From: Palsa-1150 sp036490515
GTDB lineage: Bacteria > Myxococcota_A > Polyangia > Polyangiales > Polyangiaceae
Direction: 5' to 3'
Assembly (NCBI GenBank): GCA_036490515.1
Contig: DASXDU010000001.1
Location: forward strand, 124,001-188,000
DNA length: 64,000 nucleotides
In this document: piece by piece, positions 16,168-24,038 of the stretch
How the letters are laid out: the number at the start of each line of letters is the position of its first letter
Position numbering within the stretch: the first letter of the stretch is position 1
Notes under the pieces: generated by a model
What the model saw: only the letters and a program-made list of their open reading frames with translations
What the model was told of the DNA's origin: nothing
Database searches by the model: none
Position numbers and translations under genes: made by a program

Positions 16168-16934
16168 AGCCCGACTACCCGCGCTCGCACGGGCTCCTCG
16201 AGGGGAAGACCGTCGTGGTCACCGCAGCCGCGGGGACGGGTATCGGGCTCGCGACCGCTCGCCGCTGCGTGGAGGAGGGCGCGCGCGTCGTCCTCAGCGA
16301 CGTGCACGAGAGGCGCCTCGTTGCCGCGGCGGATGCGCTGGCCGAGCTCGGAGCCCGGCCCCTCGCCCTGGCTTGTGACGTCACCCGCGAGGATCAGGTT
16401 CAGCGGCTCTTCGAGGAGGCGGTGCGCGAGCACGGAGGGGTCGACGTCCTCGTGAACAACGCGGGCCTCGGCGGGACGGCGAGCGTGGCCGAGATGACCG
16501 ACGAGCAGTGGTCGCGCGTCCTCGACGTGACGCTCACGGGCACGTTCCGGTGCACGCGTGCCGCGCTTCGCCACATGATGCCGCGAGGCAAGGGCGTCAT
16601 CGTCAACAACGCGTCCGTCCTCGGATGGCGCGCGCAGGCCGGCCAGGCGCACTACGCGGCCGCCAAGGCGGGCGTCATGGCGCTCACCCGCTGTGCCGCG
16701 ATCGAGGCCGCGTCCCACGGCATCCGGATCAACGCCGTCTCGCCGAGCATCGCGATGCACCCGTTCCTCGCGAAGGTCACCACCCCCGAGCTCCTCGACG
16801 AGCTCACCGCGCGCGAGGCGTTCGGTCGCGCCGCGGAGCCGTGGGAGGTCGCCAACGTCATCGTCTTCCTCGCGAGCGACTACGCGACGTACATGACCGG
16901 CGAATGCGTCGCCGTCAGCAGCCAGCACCCCTGA
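16164..16934 (+). CDS. short-chain dehydrogenase, Rv3559c-like
   Basis: A 256-residue classical SDR with the unusual cofactor motif TAAAGTGIGLATARR, VLVNNAGLGG, and the active site NNASVLGWRAQAGQAHYAAAK (Ser, Tyr, Lys present). The stretch ALTRCAAIEAASHGIRINAVSPSIA, and a C-terminus of SSQHP in place of the usual DGG, are hallmarks I associate with Rv3559c. That gene sits beside fadE30 in the KstR2 regulon and is taken to oxidise a hydroxyacyl-CoA intermediate of HIP degradation. Its ATG overlaps the fadE30 stop. The homology call is strong; the exact step is not proven. Confidence 0.88.
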   Translation: MKPDYPRSHGLLEGKTVVVTAAAGTGIGLATARRCVEEGARVVLSDVHERRLVAAADALAELGARPLALACDVTREDQVQRLFEEAVREHGGVDVLVNNAGLGGTASVAEMTDEQWSRVLDVTLTGTFRCTRAALRHMMPRGKGVIVNNASVLGWRAQAGQAHYAAAKAGVMALTRCAAIEAASHGIRINAVSPSIAMHPFLAKVTTPELLDELTAREAFGRAAEPWEVANVIVFLASDYATYMTGECVAVSSQHP

Positions 16935-16953
16935 CCGGAGAAGAGGCACGACC

Positions 16954-17400
16954 GTGGCCGACGAGCGAGCGACCGGGATCGAAGGCACGCCCTTCGCGAT
17001 GGACATCGAGCGCGGCAAGATCCGCGAGTTCGCCCGCGCGACGCTCTCGTCGAACCCGGCATACTTCGACGACGACCAGCCGGTCTGCCCTCCGACGTTC
17101 CTGACGACGACGTTCTTCTGGGAGGAGCACACGCCCGGGAGCAACCCCTGGCGTTCGGTGAAGCTCGACCCGAGGCGCGGGATGCACGCCGAGCAGGAGT
17201 ACGTCTTTCACGGGCCGCCCCCGCGAGCGGGCGCACGCCTCACGTGCCGGTCGCGCATCGAGCGCGTCTTCCACAAGGAGGGGCGACGGGGCGGAAGGCT
17301 CACGTTCGCGGTGATGGTCACCGAGTTCCGCGACGCGGCAACCGGCGCGCTCGTCGCAGAGGCCCGCATGACGGGCGTCGAGACGGAGAAGGCGCCCTGA
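16954..17400 (+). CDS. MaoC-like hot-dog protein, N-terminal (non-catalytic) type
   Basis: This 148-residue protein begins with GTG 16954, 19 bp after the SDR. It has the features of MaoC_dehydratase N-domains: GTPFAMDIERGKIREFARAT, YFDDDQPVCPPTFLTT, then QEYVFHGPPPRAGARLT. It lacks the catalytic D-x4-H motif. In steroid pathways such a subunit (compare ChsH2 N-domain) pairs with a catalytic MaoC subunit to form an enoyl-CoA hydratase. The catalytic partner is the overlapping next gene. No DUF35 domain is attached, unlike mycobacterial ChsH2. Confidence 0.8.
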   Translation: MADERATGIEGTPFAMDIERGKIREFARATLSSNPAYFDDDQPVCPPTFLTTTFFWEEHTPGSNPWRSVKLDPRRGMHAEQEYVFHGPPPRAGARLTCRSRIERVFHKEGRRGGRLTFAVMVTEFRDAATGALVAEARMTGVETEKAP

Positions 17401-17819
17401 CCCCGCGCTGGGAAGAGCTCACCGAGGGAGCGACCCGCGCGGAGCGCCGCGTGGGTCCCGTCACGCGGACGGACTTCGTCCGCTACCAGGGCGCGTCGGG
17501 CGACATGAACCCCGTCCACCACGACGAGACCTTCGCGCGCGAGGCAGGGTACGAGGCACCGCTCGGCGTCGGCATGTTCCACGCGGGGGTGATGGCCACG
17601 TGGGCGTGCGACTGGCTCGGGCCCGCCAACGTTCGCGGCTTCAAGGTGCGGTGGAAGGAGCCCGTCTGGCCGGGGGACGCCCTCACGATCTCCGGGCGCG
17701 TGGCGCGCCGGTTCGAAGAGGACGGCGAGCGGCGCGTGGAGGTCGCGATCGCGTGCACCACGCAGGCGGGAGCCGTCGCCGCGCAGGCGACGGCGGTCTT
17801 CGTCTGCCCCGATCAGTAG
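17397..17819 (+). CDS. MaoC-like enoyl-CoA hydratase, catalytic subunit, probable CTG start
   Basis: This ~140-residue hot-dog protein carries the hydratase-2 motif YQGASGDMNPVHHDETFA, with the Asp and His expected to activate water, then GVGMFHAGVMATW and VRWKEPVWPGDALTISGRV. The family's usual N-terminal W-E-x-L-x-x-G is present (PRWEELTEG). The only in-frame codon upstream of it that could start translation is a CTG at 17397-17399, overlapping the previous TGA as CTGA. A GTG at 17451 would cut that motif off. It should form a heteromeric hydratase with the preceding gene. The stop overlaps the end of the convergent lipoprotein gene by 7 bp. Confidence 0.78.
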   Translation: MTPRWEELTEGATRAERRVGPVTRTDFVRYQGASGDMNPVHHDETFAREAGYEAPLGVGMFHAGVMATWACDWLGPANVRGFKVRWKEPVWPGDALTISGRVARRFEEDGERRVEVAIACTTQAGAVAAQATAVFVCPDQ

Positions 17820-19360
17820 GGCGTGCACGCTCCGGGGCGTCCGGCGATCGCTCCCTCGCAGCGCAGGGTCGCGCAGCAGTCGTCGTCCGAGGTGCACCCC
17901 GCCCTGTCCTGCTCGCCCCGGCACACGTGCTCGGGCCACCCGATCGCCTTCGCCTTGTCGTCCGCATGGATCGAGCAGTGCCCGAACGCCTGCCTGCCGC
18001 CGTCGAGCGGCAGGTCGCACAGGTCCTGCGAGTTGTAGGCGACCGTCGTGCACTCGCAGGTCGCGCCTGCGTCGAGCCGTTCGTCGCACGAGGGGCCGTT
18101 GCCGAGGTCGACCGAGTACGTCATCCGCGTGTGGAGGACCGCCATCGACGGGGGCAGCGCACCGCTCGCGTACATCGCCGCGAGGGTCGCCGGCGCCCAC
18201 TCCGGCGCGTGAGGCGCGTCCGCCGGACGGGTCCCGCCGTCGGGTCCGTTCGTCTCGGCCTTGCGCCAGCCCTCGAGCGTGTGGTCCACGTCGCGCGCGG
18301 AACACAGGCCCCCGTCGCAGTCGATCGCCGCCCCGCACGGGAGCGAGTCCATCGCGCGCACGGCGGGGCACACCGTCCGGGACAGGGCGACCGCGCCGAC
18401 CGCTGCTCCCAGCCGGGGGTCCTTTCGCGAGGCTCCCTTCGCGAACGCGCACGCTGCCGCACCCGTCGCGGCGGCCTTGGCCTGGAGGGCGATCGGCCAC
18501 GCCCAGTCGATGCCGCGCGCGAAGTGGACGCGCTTCATCGTGGGTGGAGATGGCGGCGCCGCGAGCCACGTCTTCACCCGGTCGAGCGCGGCGTCACCGA
18601 CGTGGGGATCGCCGAGCGGGCACCGGCGCGCGGCGCGCGCATACGTCTCGTCGTTCGACGTCGTGTCGACCAGCGCGCGGCAGAGGTCCCCTTGAACCGC
18701 CACCTGCTCGGCCGCCGGGAGTCGCTCGAGCGCGTGCATCCATGGCTCCTCCGTCGTCCCGGCCGCCTCGATCGAATCGGGTACCGGCCGCTCGCTCGCG
18801 CCTGCCATGAAGGCGCGCACCGCCGCGAGGCCGCCGTCCTCGCGCAGCTCCGCGAGCATCATCTCGTAGATGTCGTCGTAGGGCCCGGCCGGGCGCTCCT
18901 TCTCCTTGCAGGACAGCACCGCGGGTGCCACCTCGCGGAGCGGCGGCAGGCGCGTGAAGTCCGGCGTCGCAGCCGCGCCGAGATCCGTCGCGCAGTCGCG
19001 CAGGTGCACGCCGCTCTTTCCCAGGCGGATGGGCCGCCAGGACGAGCCCTCCGCCTTGCACCTGTACGCGACCACGGTCGCCCAGGCGTTCTCCGCGAGA
19101 TCCACCGACTCGCACTCGATCGGCTCGTCGAAGACGGGGTCGGTGTGCACGCGGAGGAAGAACGTCGTTCCCGTCCCGAACATCTCTGCGAGACCGAACG
19201 TCGGGTTCGCGTCGCGCACGAGCTCCACCTTCACGGCGGCGTCGAGGCTCTCGTAGGTGGACTCCGAGACGCCGAAGGTCCACTTCCGGCACGCGGCGAA
19301 CGACAGCAGCGCCGCAACCGCCGGCGCGAGCGTCACGGCGAGCGCAAGCCGAGCGTTCAC
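17813..19360 (-). CDS. large lipoprotein of unknown function
   Basis: The GTG at 19360 gives 515 residues with a lipoprotein signal (LALAVTLAPAVAALLSFAAC-R). The body is Asp/Ala/Cys-rich with a possible beta domain at the start (WTFGVSESTYESLDAAVKVEL). The C-terminal part has paired cysteines, as in SCDERLDAGATCECTT and CTSDDDCCATLRCEG; the latter resembles the Dickkopf-like Cys-rich ends of many myxobacterial lipoproteins. No enzyme motif was found. It interrupts the steroid region and has no KstR-type operator, so it is probably an unrelated insertion or older resident. Confidence 0.75.
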   Translation of the reverse strand: MNARLALAVTLAPAVAALLSFAACRKWTFGVSESTYESLDAAVKVELVRDANPTFGLAEMFGTGTTFFLRVHTDPVFDEPIECESVDLAENAWATVVAYRCKAEGSSWRPIRLGKSGVHLRDCATDLGAAATPDFTRLPPLREVAPAVLSCKEKERPAGPYDDIYEMMLAELREDGGLAAVRAFMAGASERPVPDSIEAAGTTEEPWMHALERLPAAEQVAVQGDLCRALVDTTSNDETYARAARRCPLGDPHVGDAALDRVKTWLAAPPSPPTMKRVHFARGIDWAWPIALQAKAAATGAAACAFAKGASRKDPRLGAAVGAVALSRTVCPAVRAMDSLPCGAAIDCDGGLCSARDVDHTLEGWRKAETNGPDGGTRPADAPHAPEWAPATLAAMYASGALPPSMAVLHTRMTYSVDLGNGPSCDERLDAGATCECTTVAYNSQDLCDLPLDGGRQAFGHCSIHADDKAKAIGWPEHVCRGEQDRAGCTSDDDCCATLRCEGAIAGRPGACTPY

Positions 19361-19481
19361 GGCGGGGATGCTACCCGACCAAGAGGCCCGCAGCTCTGCT
19401 GTCCGTCCGGTCGCTCGGGGAAAGCACCCGGTGGCGACTGCCCCCGGGCGTGGAGGCCCGACCCCGGACGCACAGTGGCTC

Positions 19482-19793
19482 ATGCGGCCGGTCGAAACGA
19501 CGTATGTCCACGGGAACCCATCCTCGACACCGGGCGGTTTGGCTGTGTCTGGCAATGGCGCCCCGCTTGCTTCTGCCCCCCACATGCTCGTGGATGGACA
19601 GTGCGAGAACGGACACACGCTGCTCTGCGTCATGCAGGGCGGCAGGATTCGGGGGACCCTGTCGCGTGGTGCGCTCCGCGCTTCCTGCCCGCAATGCGGG
19701 GCAGCCGTGGGCGAGCCGCCGCGCGAGTCGGGCGTGCTACAGGTCCTGCCGCCGATGCGGGCCAGGGCGAAGAGCGTCAACAGCGAACGCTGA
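19482..19793 (+). CDS. small hypothetical protein with Cys pairs
   Basis: The 103-residue frame from ATG 19482 contains DGQCENGHTLLCVMQGG and, 18 residues later, ASCPQCGAAVG. Two Cys/His groups at that distance could make a zinc ribbon. It fills most of the 466-bp gap between the lipoprotein start and the end of the SDR gene. The N-terminal half is featureless. The Cys spacing is the only positive evidence that the frame is coding. Confidence 0.4.
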   Translation: MRPVETTYVHGNPSSTPGGLAVSGNGAPLASAPHMLVDGQCENGHTLLCVMQGGRIRGTLSRGALRASCPQCGAAVGEPPRESGVLQVLPPMRARAKSVNSER

Positions 19794-19826
19794 GGGCTCG
19801 GCGAAGGCGAGCCGCGGGCGCCACCA

Positions 19827-20588
19827 TCAGCGACGGGCGACGTTTGCCGCGGCCAGGAACGCGGGGCGCTCGCCGCCTCCGTGAACGAGCAGGTTCGCGC
19901 CCGTCACGTAGCGCGCCGCATCCGACGCGAGGAAAAAGCACGCCTCGGCGACGTCGCGCGGCTCGGCCATCCTGCCGAGAGGCACCGTCGCCGCCACCGC
20001 CGCGATCCCCGCCTCGTCGCCGTAGTGCACGTGCGCCTGCTCCGTGCGCACGAGGCCCGGCGTGACGGCGTTCACGCGCACCCTGGGGGCCCACTCGATG
20101 GCGAGGGTCTGCGTCAGGTGGAGCAGCCCGGCCTTCGCCGCGCCGTAGGCCGCGGTCCCCGGCGACGGCCGCGTGCCGCTCACGCTCGCGACGTTCACGA
20201 CGACGCCGCCCGTCTCCTGCGCTTGCATCGCGCGGTTCGCGGCCTGGGCGAGGTGAAGCGGCGCGAGCAGGTTGAGCGCGACGATCGCGCTCGAGAAGCG
20301 CGGCGATGCCGTCGCGGCCTCTGCGGGAGGTGAGCCGCCGGCGTTGTTCACCAGGACGTCGATCCTCCCGAAGCGCTCCACGGCGGCTCCCACGACGACG
20401 CCGGCTGCCTCGGGCTCGCGCACGTCGGCCGCGACGAAGAAGGCGTCGCCCACCGGCGCGTCCGGGGTGCGGCGCCCGCACACGACGACCTTCGCGCCGT
20501 CCACGAGGAACCGCTCCGTGATCGCCCGCCCGATCCCTCGTGCGCCGCCGGTGACGACGACGACGCGGGGGGAAGACGCCATGGCCAT
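19827..20588 (-). CDS. short-chain dehydrogenase, Rv3549c-like
   Basis: A 253-residue classical SDR: VVVTGGARGIGRAITERF, VLVNNAGGSPPAEAATA, VNVASVSGTRPSPGTAAYGAAKAG (Ser-Tyr-Lys), then VNAVTPGLVRTEQAHVHYG and a C-terminal VTGANLLVHGG. It is divergent from echA20 with a KstR-type operator between them. The same divergent arrangement, Rv3549c beside echA20, occurs in M. tuberculosis. A role in C/D-ring metabolism follows from that synteny; the exact alcohol or ketone substrate is unknown. ATG 20588 was chosen because it leaves 16 bp to the operator; a second ATG lies two codons inside. Confidence 0.87.
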   Translation of the reverse strand: MAMASSPRVVVVTGGARGIGRAITERFLVDGAKVVVCGRRTPDAPVGDAFFVAADVREPEAAGVVVGAAVERFGRIDVLVNNAGGSPPAEAATASPRFSSAIVALNLLAPLHLAQAANRAMQAQETGGVVVNVASVSGTRPSPGTAAYGAAKAGLLHLTQTLAIEWAPRVRVNAVTPGLVRTEQAHVHYGDEAGIAAVAATVPLGRMAEPRDVAEACFFLASDAARYVTGANLLVHGGGERPAFLAAANVARR

Positions 20589-20604
20589 GGGTGGACACCT
20601 CGAG

Positions 20605-20618
20605 TGAAACATGTTCTA
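20605..20618. promoter_or_regulatory. KstR-type operator, copy 3 (divergent)
   Basis: TGAAACATGTTCTA fits TnnAACnnGTTnnA. It lies 16 bp before the SDR start on the minus strand and 25 bp before the echA20 start on the plus strand, and so probably controls the whole echA20-ipdABC-fadA6 operon as well as the SDR. Confidence 0.85.
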
Positions 20619-20643
20619 TTCCCGGTGGCCAGAGCGAGACGCC

Positions 20644-21405
20644 ATGCCCATCACGCATTCGATCGGCCCCGACGGCGTCGCCGAGGTCGTCATGAGCCAT
20701 CCGCCGGTCAACGCGCTCGACGTGGCGGGTTGGCAGGACCTCGCGCGGACGATGCGCGCGCTGGGCGACGACTCCGCGGTGCGCGTCGTGATCCTCGCCG
20801 CCGAGGGCAAGGGGTTCAACGCGGGCGTCGACATCAAGGAGATGCAGCGGCAGCGCGGGCACGAAGCCCTGCTCGGCGCCAACCGCGGCTGCTACGAGGC
20901 ATTTGCCGCAGTCTACGAGTGTGCCGTACCCGTCGTGGCCGCGGTGCACGGGTACTGCCTCGGCGGGGGCATCGGCCTCGTGGGCAACGCCGACGTCGTC
21001 GTCGCCTCGCGCGACGCGACGTTCGGTCTCCCCGAGGTGGACCGCGGCGCGCTCGGCGCGGCCACGCACCTCGCGCGCCTCGTGCCGATGCACAAGATGC
21101 GCGCGATGCTCTACACCGCCGCGACGGCCACGGCCGCCGAGCTCCACGCGTACGGCTCGGTGCTCGAGGTCGTCGAGCGCGACGAGCTTCGCGACGCCGC
21201 CCGCCGCATCGCCTCCCGCATCGCGACGAAGAACCCCGCCGTGATGCGCGCCGCCAAGCAGTGCCTCAACGGCATCGACCCCGTCGACCCGCGCCGGAGC
21301 TATCGCTTCGAGCAGGGCTTCACCTTCGAGCTGAACCTGGCCGGCATCGGCGACGAGGCGCGAGCCGCCTTCGTCGCAAACCGTGGCGCGACGCCGCCGC
21401 GGTAG
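20644..21405 (+). CDS. echA20: EchA20-type crotonase of steroid ring D/C opening
   Basis: This 253-residue crotonase is very close to M. tuberculosis EchA20 (Rv3550) as I recall it: GFNAGVDIKEMQR, NRGCYEAFAAVYECAVPV, YCLGGGIGLVGNADVVVAS, FGLPEVDRGALGAATHL, and the end RFEQGFTFELNLAGIGDEAR. EchA20 acts hydrolytically on 5-OH-HIC-CoA in the final ring-opening steps. It heads an operon in the order echA20-ipdA-ipdB-ipdC, as in mycobacteria. A longer frame starting at 20611 begins inside the operator; the ATG at 20644 matches the family start. Confidence 0.93.
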   Translation: MPITHSIGPDGVAEVVMSHPPVNALDVAGWQDLARTMRALGDDSAVRVVILAAEGKGFNAGVDIKEMQRQRGHEALLGANRGCYEAFAAVYECAVPVVAAVHGYCLGGGIGLVGNADVVVASRDATFGLPEVDRGALGAATHLARLVPMHKMRAMLYTAATATAAELHAYGSVLEVVERDELRDAARRIASRIATKNPAVMRAAKQCLNGIDPVDPRRSYRFEQGFTFELNLAGIGDEARAAFVANRGATPPR

Positions 21406-21418
21406 GGGAGGGCGCCCG

Positions 21419-22240
21419 ATGGCCGACAAGCGCGTCACCGCCGACGAGGCCGTATCCCACCTCCGCGACGGCATGACGGTCGGCATCGGAGGCTGGGGCT
21501 CGCGCCGCAAGCCGATGGCCCTCGTCCGCGCGCTCCTTCGGTCCCCGCTCCGCGATCTCACGGTCGTCAGCTTCGCCGGGCCTGACCTCGGCATGCTCTG
21601 CGCGGCCGGCAAGGTTCGCCGCGCGATCCTCGGTTTTGCGTCGCTCGACTCGATCGCGCTCGAGCCCTACTTCCGCATCGCCCGCCAGTCCGGCGCGATC
21701 GAGGTCTCCGAGATCGACGAGGGGATGCTCCAGTGGGGGCTCTACGCGGCAGGCCTCCGCCTCCCGTTCCTGCCCACCCGCGCGGGGCTCGGCAGCGACG
21801 CGCTCGACCTCAACCCGTGGCTGCGCACCGTGAAGTCCCCGTACGACGACGGCGAGGAGCTCGTCGCGATGCGCGCCCTCCCGCTCGACGCGTGCCTCGT
21901 CCACACCCATCGCGCCGACGCGGCGGGCAACACGCAGGTCCTCGGGCCCGATCCCTTCTTCGACGATCTCTTCTGCATGGCGGCCCAGCACCGGATCGTA
22001 TCGTGCGAGCGCGTGGTGCCCACCGACGAGCTCCTCGCCGGGGGGCCGCTCTCCACGCTGCGCATCCACCGCGGCATGGTCGACGCCATCGTCGAGGCGC
22101 CGCGTGGCGCCTGGTTCACTTCGTGCGAACCGGACTACGGCCGCGACGAGGAGACGCAGCGTGCCTACGCCGCGAGCGCGCAGGAGCCCGGCGGCTGGGA
22201 CGAGTTCTGCACGCGCTTCCTCGCGGAGGAAGGCCGATGA
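21419..22240 (+). CDS. ipdA: IpdA, alpha subunit of steroid ring-opening CoA hydrolase
   Basis: This 273-residue protein of the class I CoA-transferase fold begins DAVSHLRDGMTVGIGGWGS-like (residues 10-28) and contains SFAGPDLGMLCAAGKVRRA and SEIDEGMLQWGL. IpdAB hydrolyses COCHEA-CoA, opening the last steroid ring. Published work on the M. tuberculosis enzyme points to a conserved IpdA glutamate near residue 105, and the Glu of DEGM (residue 101) fits that position. It sits 13 bp after echA20 and overlaps ipdB by 4 bp. Confidence 0.92.
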   Translation: MADKRVTADEAVSHLRDGMTVGIGGWGSRRKPMALVRALLRSPLRDLTVVSFAGPDLGMLCAAGKVRRAILGFASLDSIALEPYFRIARQSGAIEVSEIDEGMLQWGLYAAGLRLPFLPTRAGLGSDALDLNPWLRTVKSPYDDGEELVAMRALPLDACLVHTHRADAAGNTQVLGPDPFFDDLFCMAAQHRIVSCERVVPTDELLAGGPLSTLRIHRGMVDAIVEAPRGAWFTSCEPDYGRDEETQRAYAASAQEPGGWDEFCTRFLAEEGR

Positions 22241-22971
22241 GCGCTCCGGACTTCGCGCTCCACGAGCTCTGCGTCGTCGCGTGCGCCGAGGCGTGGCGCG
22301 GCGACGGCGAGATCCTCGCGAGCCCCATCGGTGTCGTCCCGTCGATCGCCGCGCGTCTCGCGCGCGCCACCTTCGCCCCGGATCTGCTCCTCACCGACGG
22401 CGTGGCTTCCCTCGTGCGCGGCGACGTCGTCGAGGGGTGGATGCCGTACCGCGCCGTCTTCGACACCGTCTGGTCCGGTCGCCGGCACGTGATGATGGGC
22501 GCCAGCCAGATCGACCGCTTCGGCAACCAGAACATCTCGTGCATCGGCGACCACGCGAAGCCGCGCGCGCAGCTCGTCGGGATGCGCGGCGCTCCCGGCA
22601 ACACGATCAACCACCCCACGAGCTACTGGATCCCGCAGCACACGACGCGTGTCTTCGTCCCGAAGGTCGACGTCGTGTGCGGCGTCGGCTTCGACCGCGC
22701 CGCCGCCCTCGGCCCGGCCGGCCGCTTCCACGCCCTCCGCCGCGTCGTCACGAACCTCGCCGTCCTCGACTTCGACACGCCCGACCACTCCATGCGCCTC
22801 GCCTCGTGCCACCCGGGGGTGGCCGTCGACGACGTCGTCCGTGCGACAGGCTTCCGCCTCGTCGTTCCCGCGAACGTGTCCACGACGCGCGCGCCGTCGC
22901 TCGAGGAGCTGCGCCTGCTCCGGGAGGTTCTCGATCCCGGAGCGCGCGCCGCGAAGGAGCTCGCCCGGTGA
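22237..22971 (+). CDS. ipdB: IpdB, beta subunit of steroid ring-opening CoA hydrolase
   Basis: The ATG overlaps the ipdA stop (ATGA). The 244 residues include ELCVVACAEAWRGDGEILASP, GASQIDRFGNQNISCIGD, RGAPGNTINHPTSYWIP and the C-terminal LEELRLLREVLDPG. These match the beta-type CoA-transferase fold and the IpdB family, which has lost transferase activity and works as a hydrolase with IpdA. It overlaps ipdC by GTGA. Tight overlap on both sides implies co-translation of the complex. Confidence 0.92.
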   Translation: MSAPDFALHELCVVACAEAWRGDGEILASPIGVVPSIAARLARATFAPDLLLTDGVASLVRGDVVEGWMPYRAVFDTVWSGRRHVMMGASQIDRFGNQNISCIGDHAKPRAQLVGMRGAPGNTINHPTSYWIPQHTTRVFVPKVDVVCGVGFDRAAALGPAGRFHALRRVVTNLAVLDFDTPDHSMRLASCHPGVAVDDVVRATGFRLVVPANVSTTRAPSLEELRLLREVLDPGARAAKELAR

Positions 22972-24023
22972 GCGCCCTCGACACGCGGATCTGCTCTCTC
23001 TTCGGGATTCGCCACCCGATCGTGCAGACGGGGATGGGCTGGGTGTCCGGCGCGCGTCTCACCGCCGCGACGAGCGCCGCGGGCGGCCTCGGCATCCTCG
23101 CGTCGGCGACGATGACCTGCGCCGAGCTCGAGACCGCCATCCGCGACGTCCGCGCGCGCACCGACCGCCCCTTCGGCGTGAACCTCCGGACCGACCAGGC
23201 GGACATCGACGACCGCGTGGCCCTCCTCGTGCGGGAGAAGGTGAAGGTCGCGAGCTTCGCCCAGGCCCCCCGCAGGGAGATCGTCCAGCGCCTCAAGGAC
23301 GCGGGCGTCCTCACGATGCCGACGGTGGGCGCGAAGCGCCATGCGGAGAAGGTCGCCGCGCTCGGCGTCGACGCGATCATCGCGCAGGGCCACGAGGGCG
23401 GCGGCCACACCGGGCCCGTGCCGACGTCGCTGCTCCTCCCGCAGGTGACGAGCGCCGTCGACGTGCCCGTGATCGGCGCCGGGGGCTTCTTCGACGGACG
23501 CGGCCTCGTCGCTGCGCTCGCGTGGGGCGCCGCGGGCATCGCGATGGGGACGCGGTTCCTCCTCACGAAGGAGAGCACCGTCCCCGACGCGATCAAGAAG
23601 CAGTACCTCGACACGCAGGTGACCGGCACGGTCGTCACGAAGGCGATCGACGGATACCCGCAGCGCGTCGTCCGGACCGCGTTCGTCGAGGCGCTCGAGG
23701 GGGCGACCCGGGTCGGCGCGCTGGCCCGCGCGGCTCGCCACGCGTGGCAGTTCCGGGGCCTCACCGGGACGTCGATGACGGCGCTCGTCCGCGAGGGGTT
23801 GGCGATGAAGAAGGGCAACGAGCTCACGTACGGCCAGATGGCGATGGCGGCGAACGCGCCGATGCTGACGCGCGCGAGCATGGTCGAAGGCCGCCCCGAG
23901 GTGGGGATCCTGCCGACCGGGCAGGTCGTCGGCGTCATCGAGGAGCTCCCCACGGTGGCGGAGCTCGTCGCGCGGATCGTTCGCGAGGCCGAGGCGACGC
24001 TCGCGCGGCTCGGCGCGTCCTGA
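22968..24023 (+). CDS. ipdC: IpdC, NMO-fold steroid CoA flavoenzyme
   Basis: This 351-residue FMN barrel of the nitronate monooxygenase superfamily has FGIRHPIVQTGMGWVSGARL at the N-terminus, AIIAQGHEGGGHTGPVPT, the phosphate loop VIGAGGFFDGRGLVAALAWGAAG, and KNELTYGQMAMAA-type residues near the end. IpdC acts on a bicyclic CoA thioester (5-OH-HIC-CoA) during C/D-ring degradation. Its place directly after ipdAB reproduces the M. tuberculosis order Rv3551-Rv3552-Rv3553 and separates it from the paralogue at 3538-4653. Confidence 0.92.
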   Translation: MSALDTRICSLFGIRHPIVQTGMGWVSGARLTAATSAAGGLGILASATMTCAELETAIRDVRARTDRPFGVNLRTDQADIDDRVALLVREKVKVASFAQAPRREIVQRLKDAGVLTMPTVGAKRHAEKVAALGVDAIIAQGHEGGGHTGPVPTSLLLPQVTSAVDVPVIGAGGFFDGRGLVAALAWGAAGIAMGTRFLLTKESTVPDAIKKQYLDTQVTGTVVTKAIDGYPQRVVRTAFVEALEGATRVGALARAARHAWQFRGLTGTSMTALVREGLAMKKGNELTYGQMAMAANAPMLTRASMVEGRPEVGILPTGQVVGVIEELPTVAELVARIVREAEATLARLGAS

Positions 24024-24038
24024 CGGGAGGAGAGTCCG

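Noticed and set aside
20611..20643. Upstream extension of echA20 from 20611
   Set aside because: It starts inside the operator; the family N-terminus (MPIT) is at 20644.
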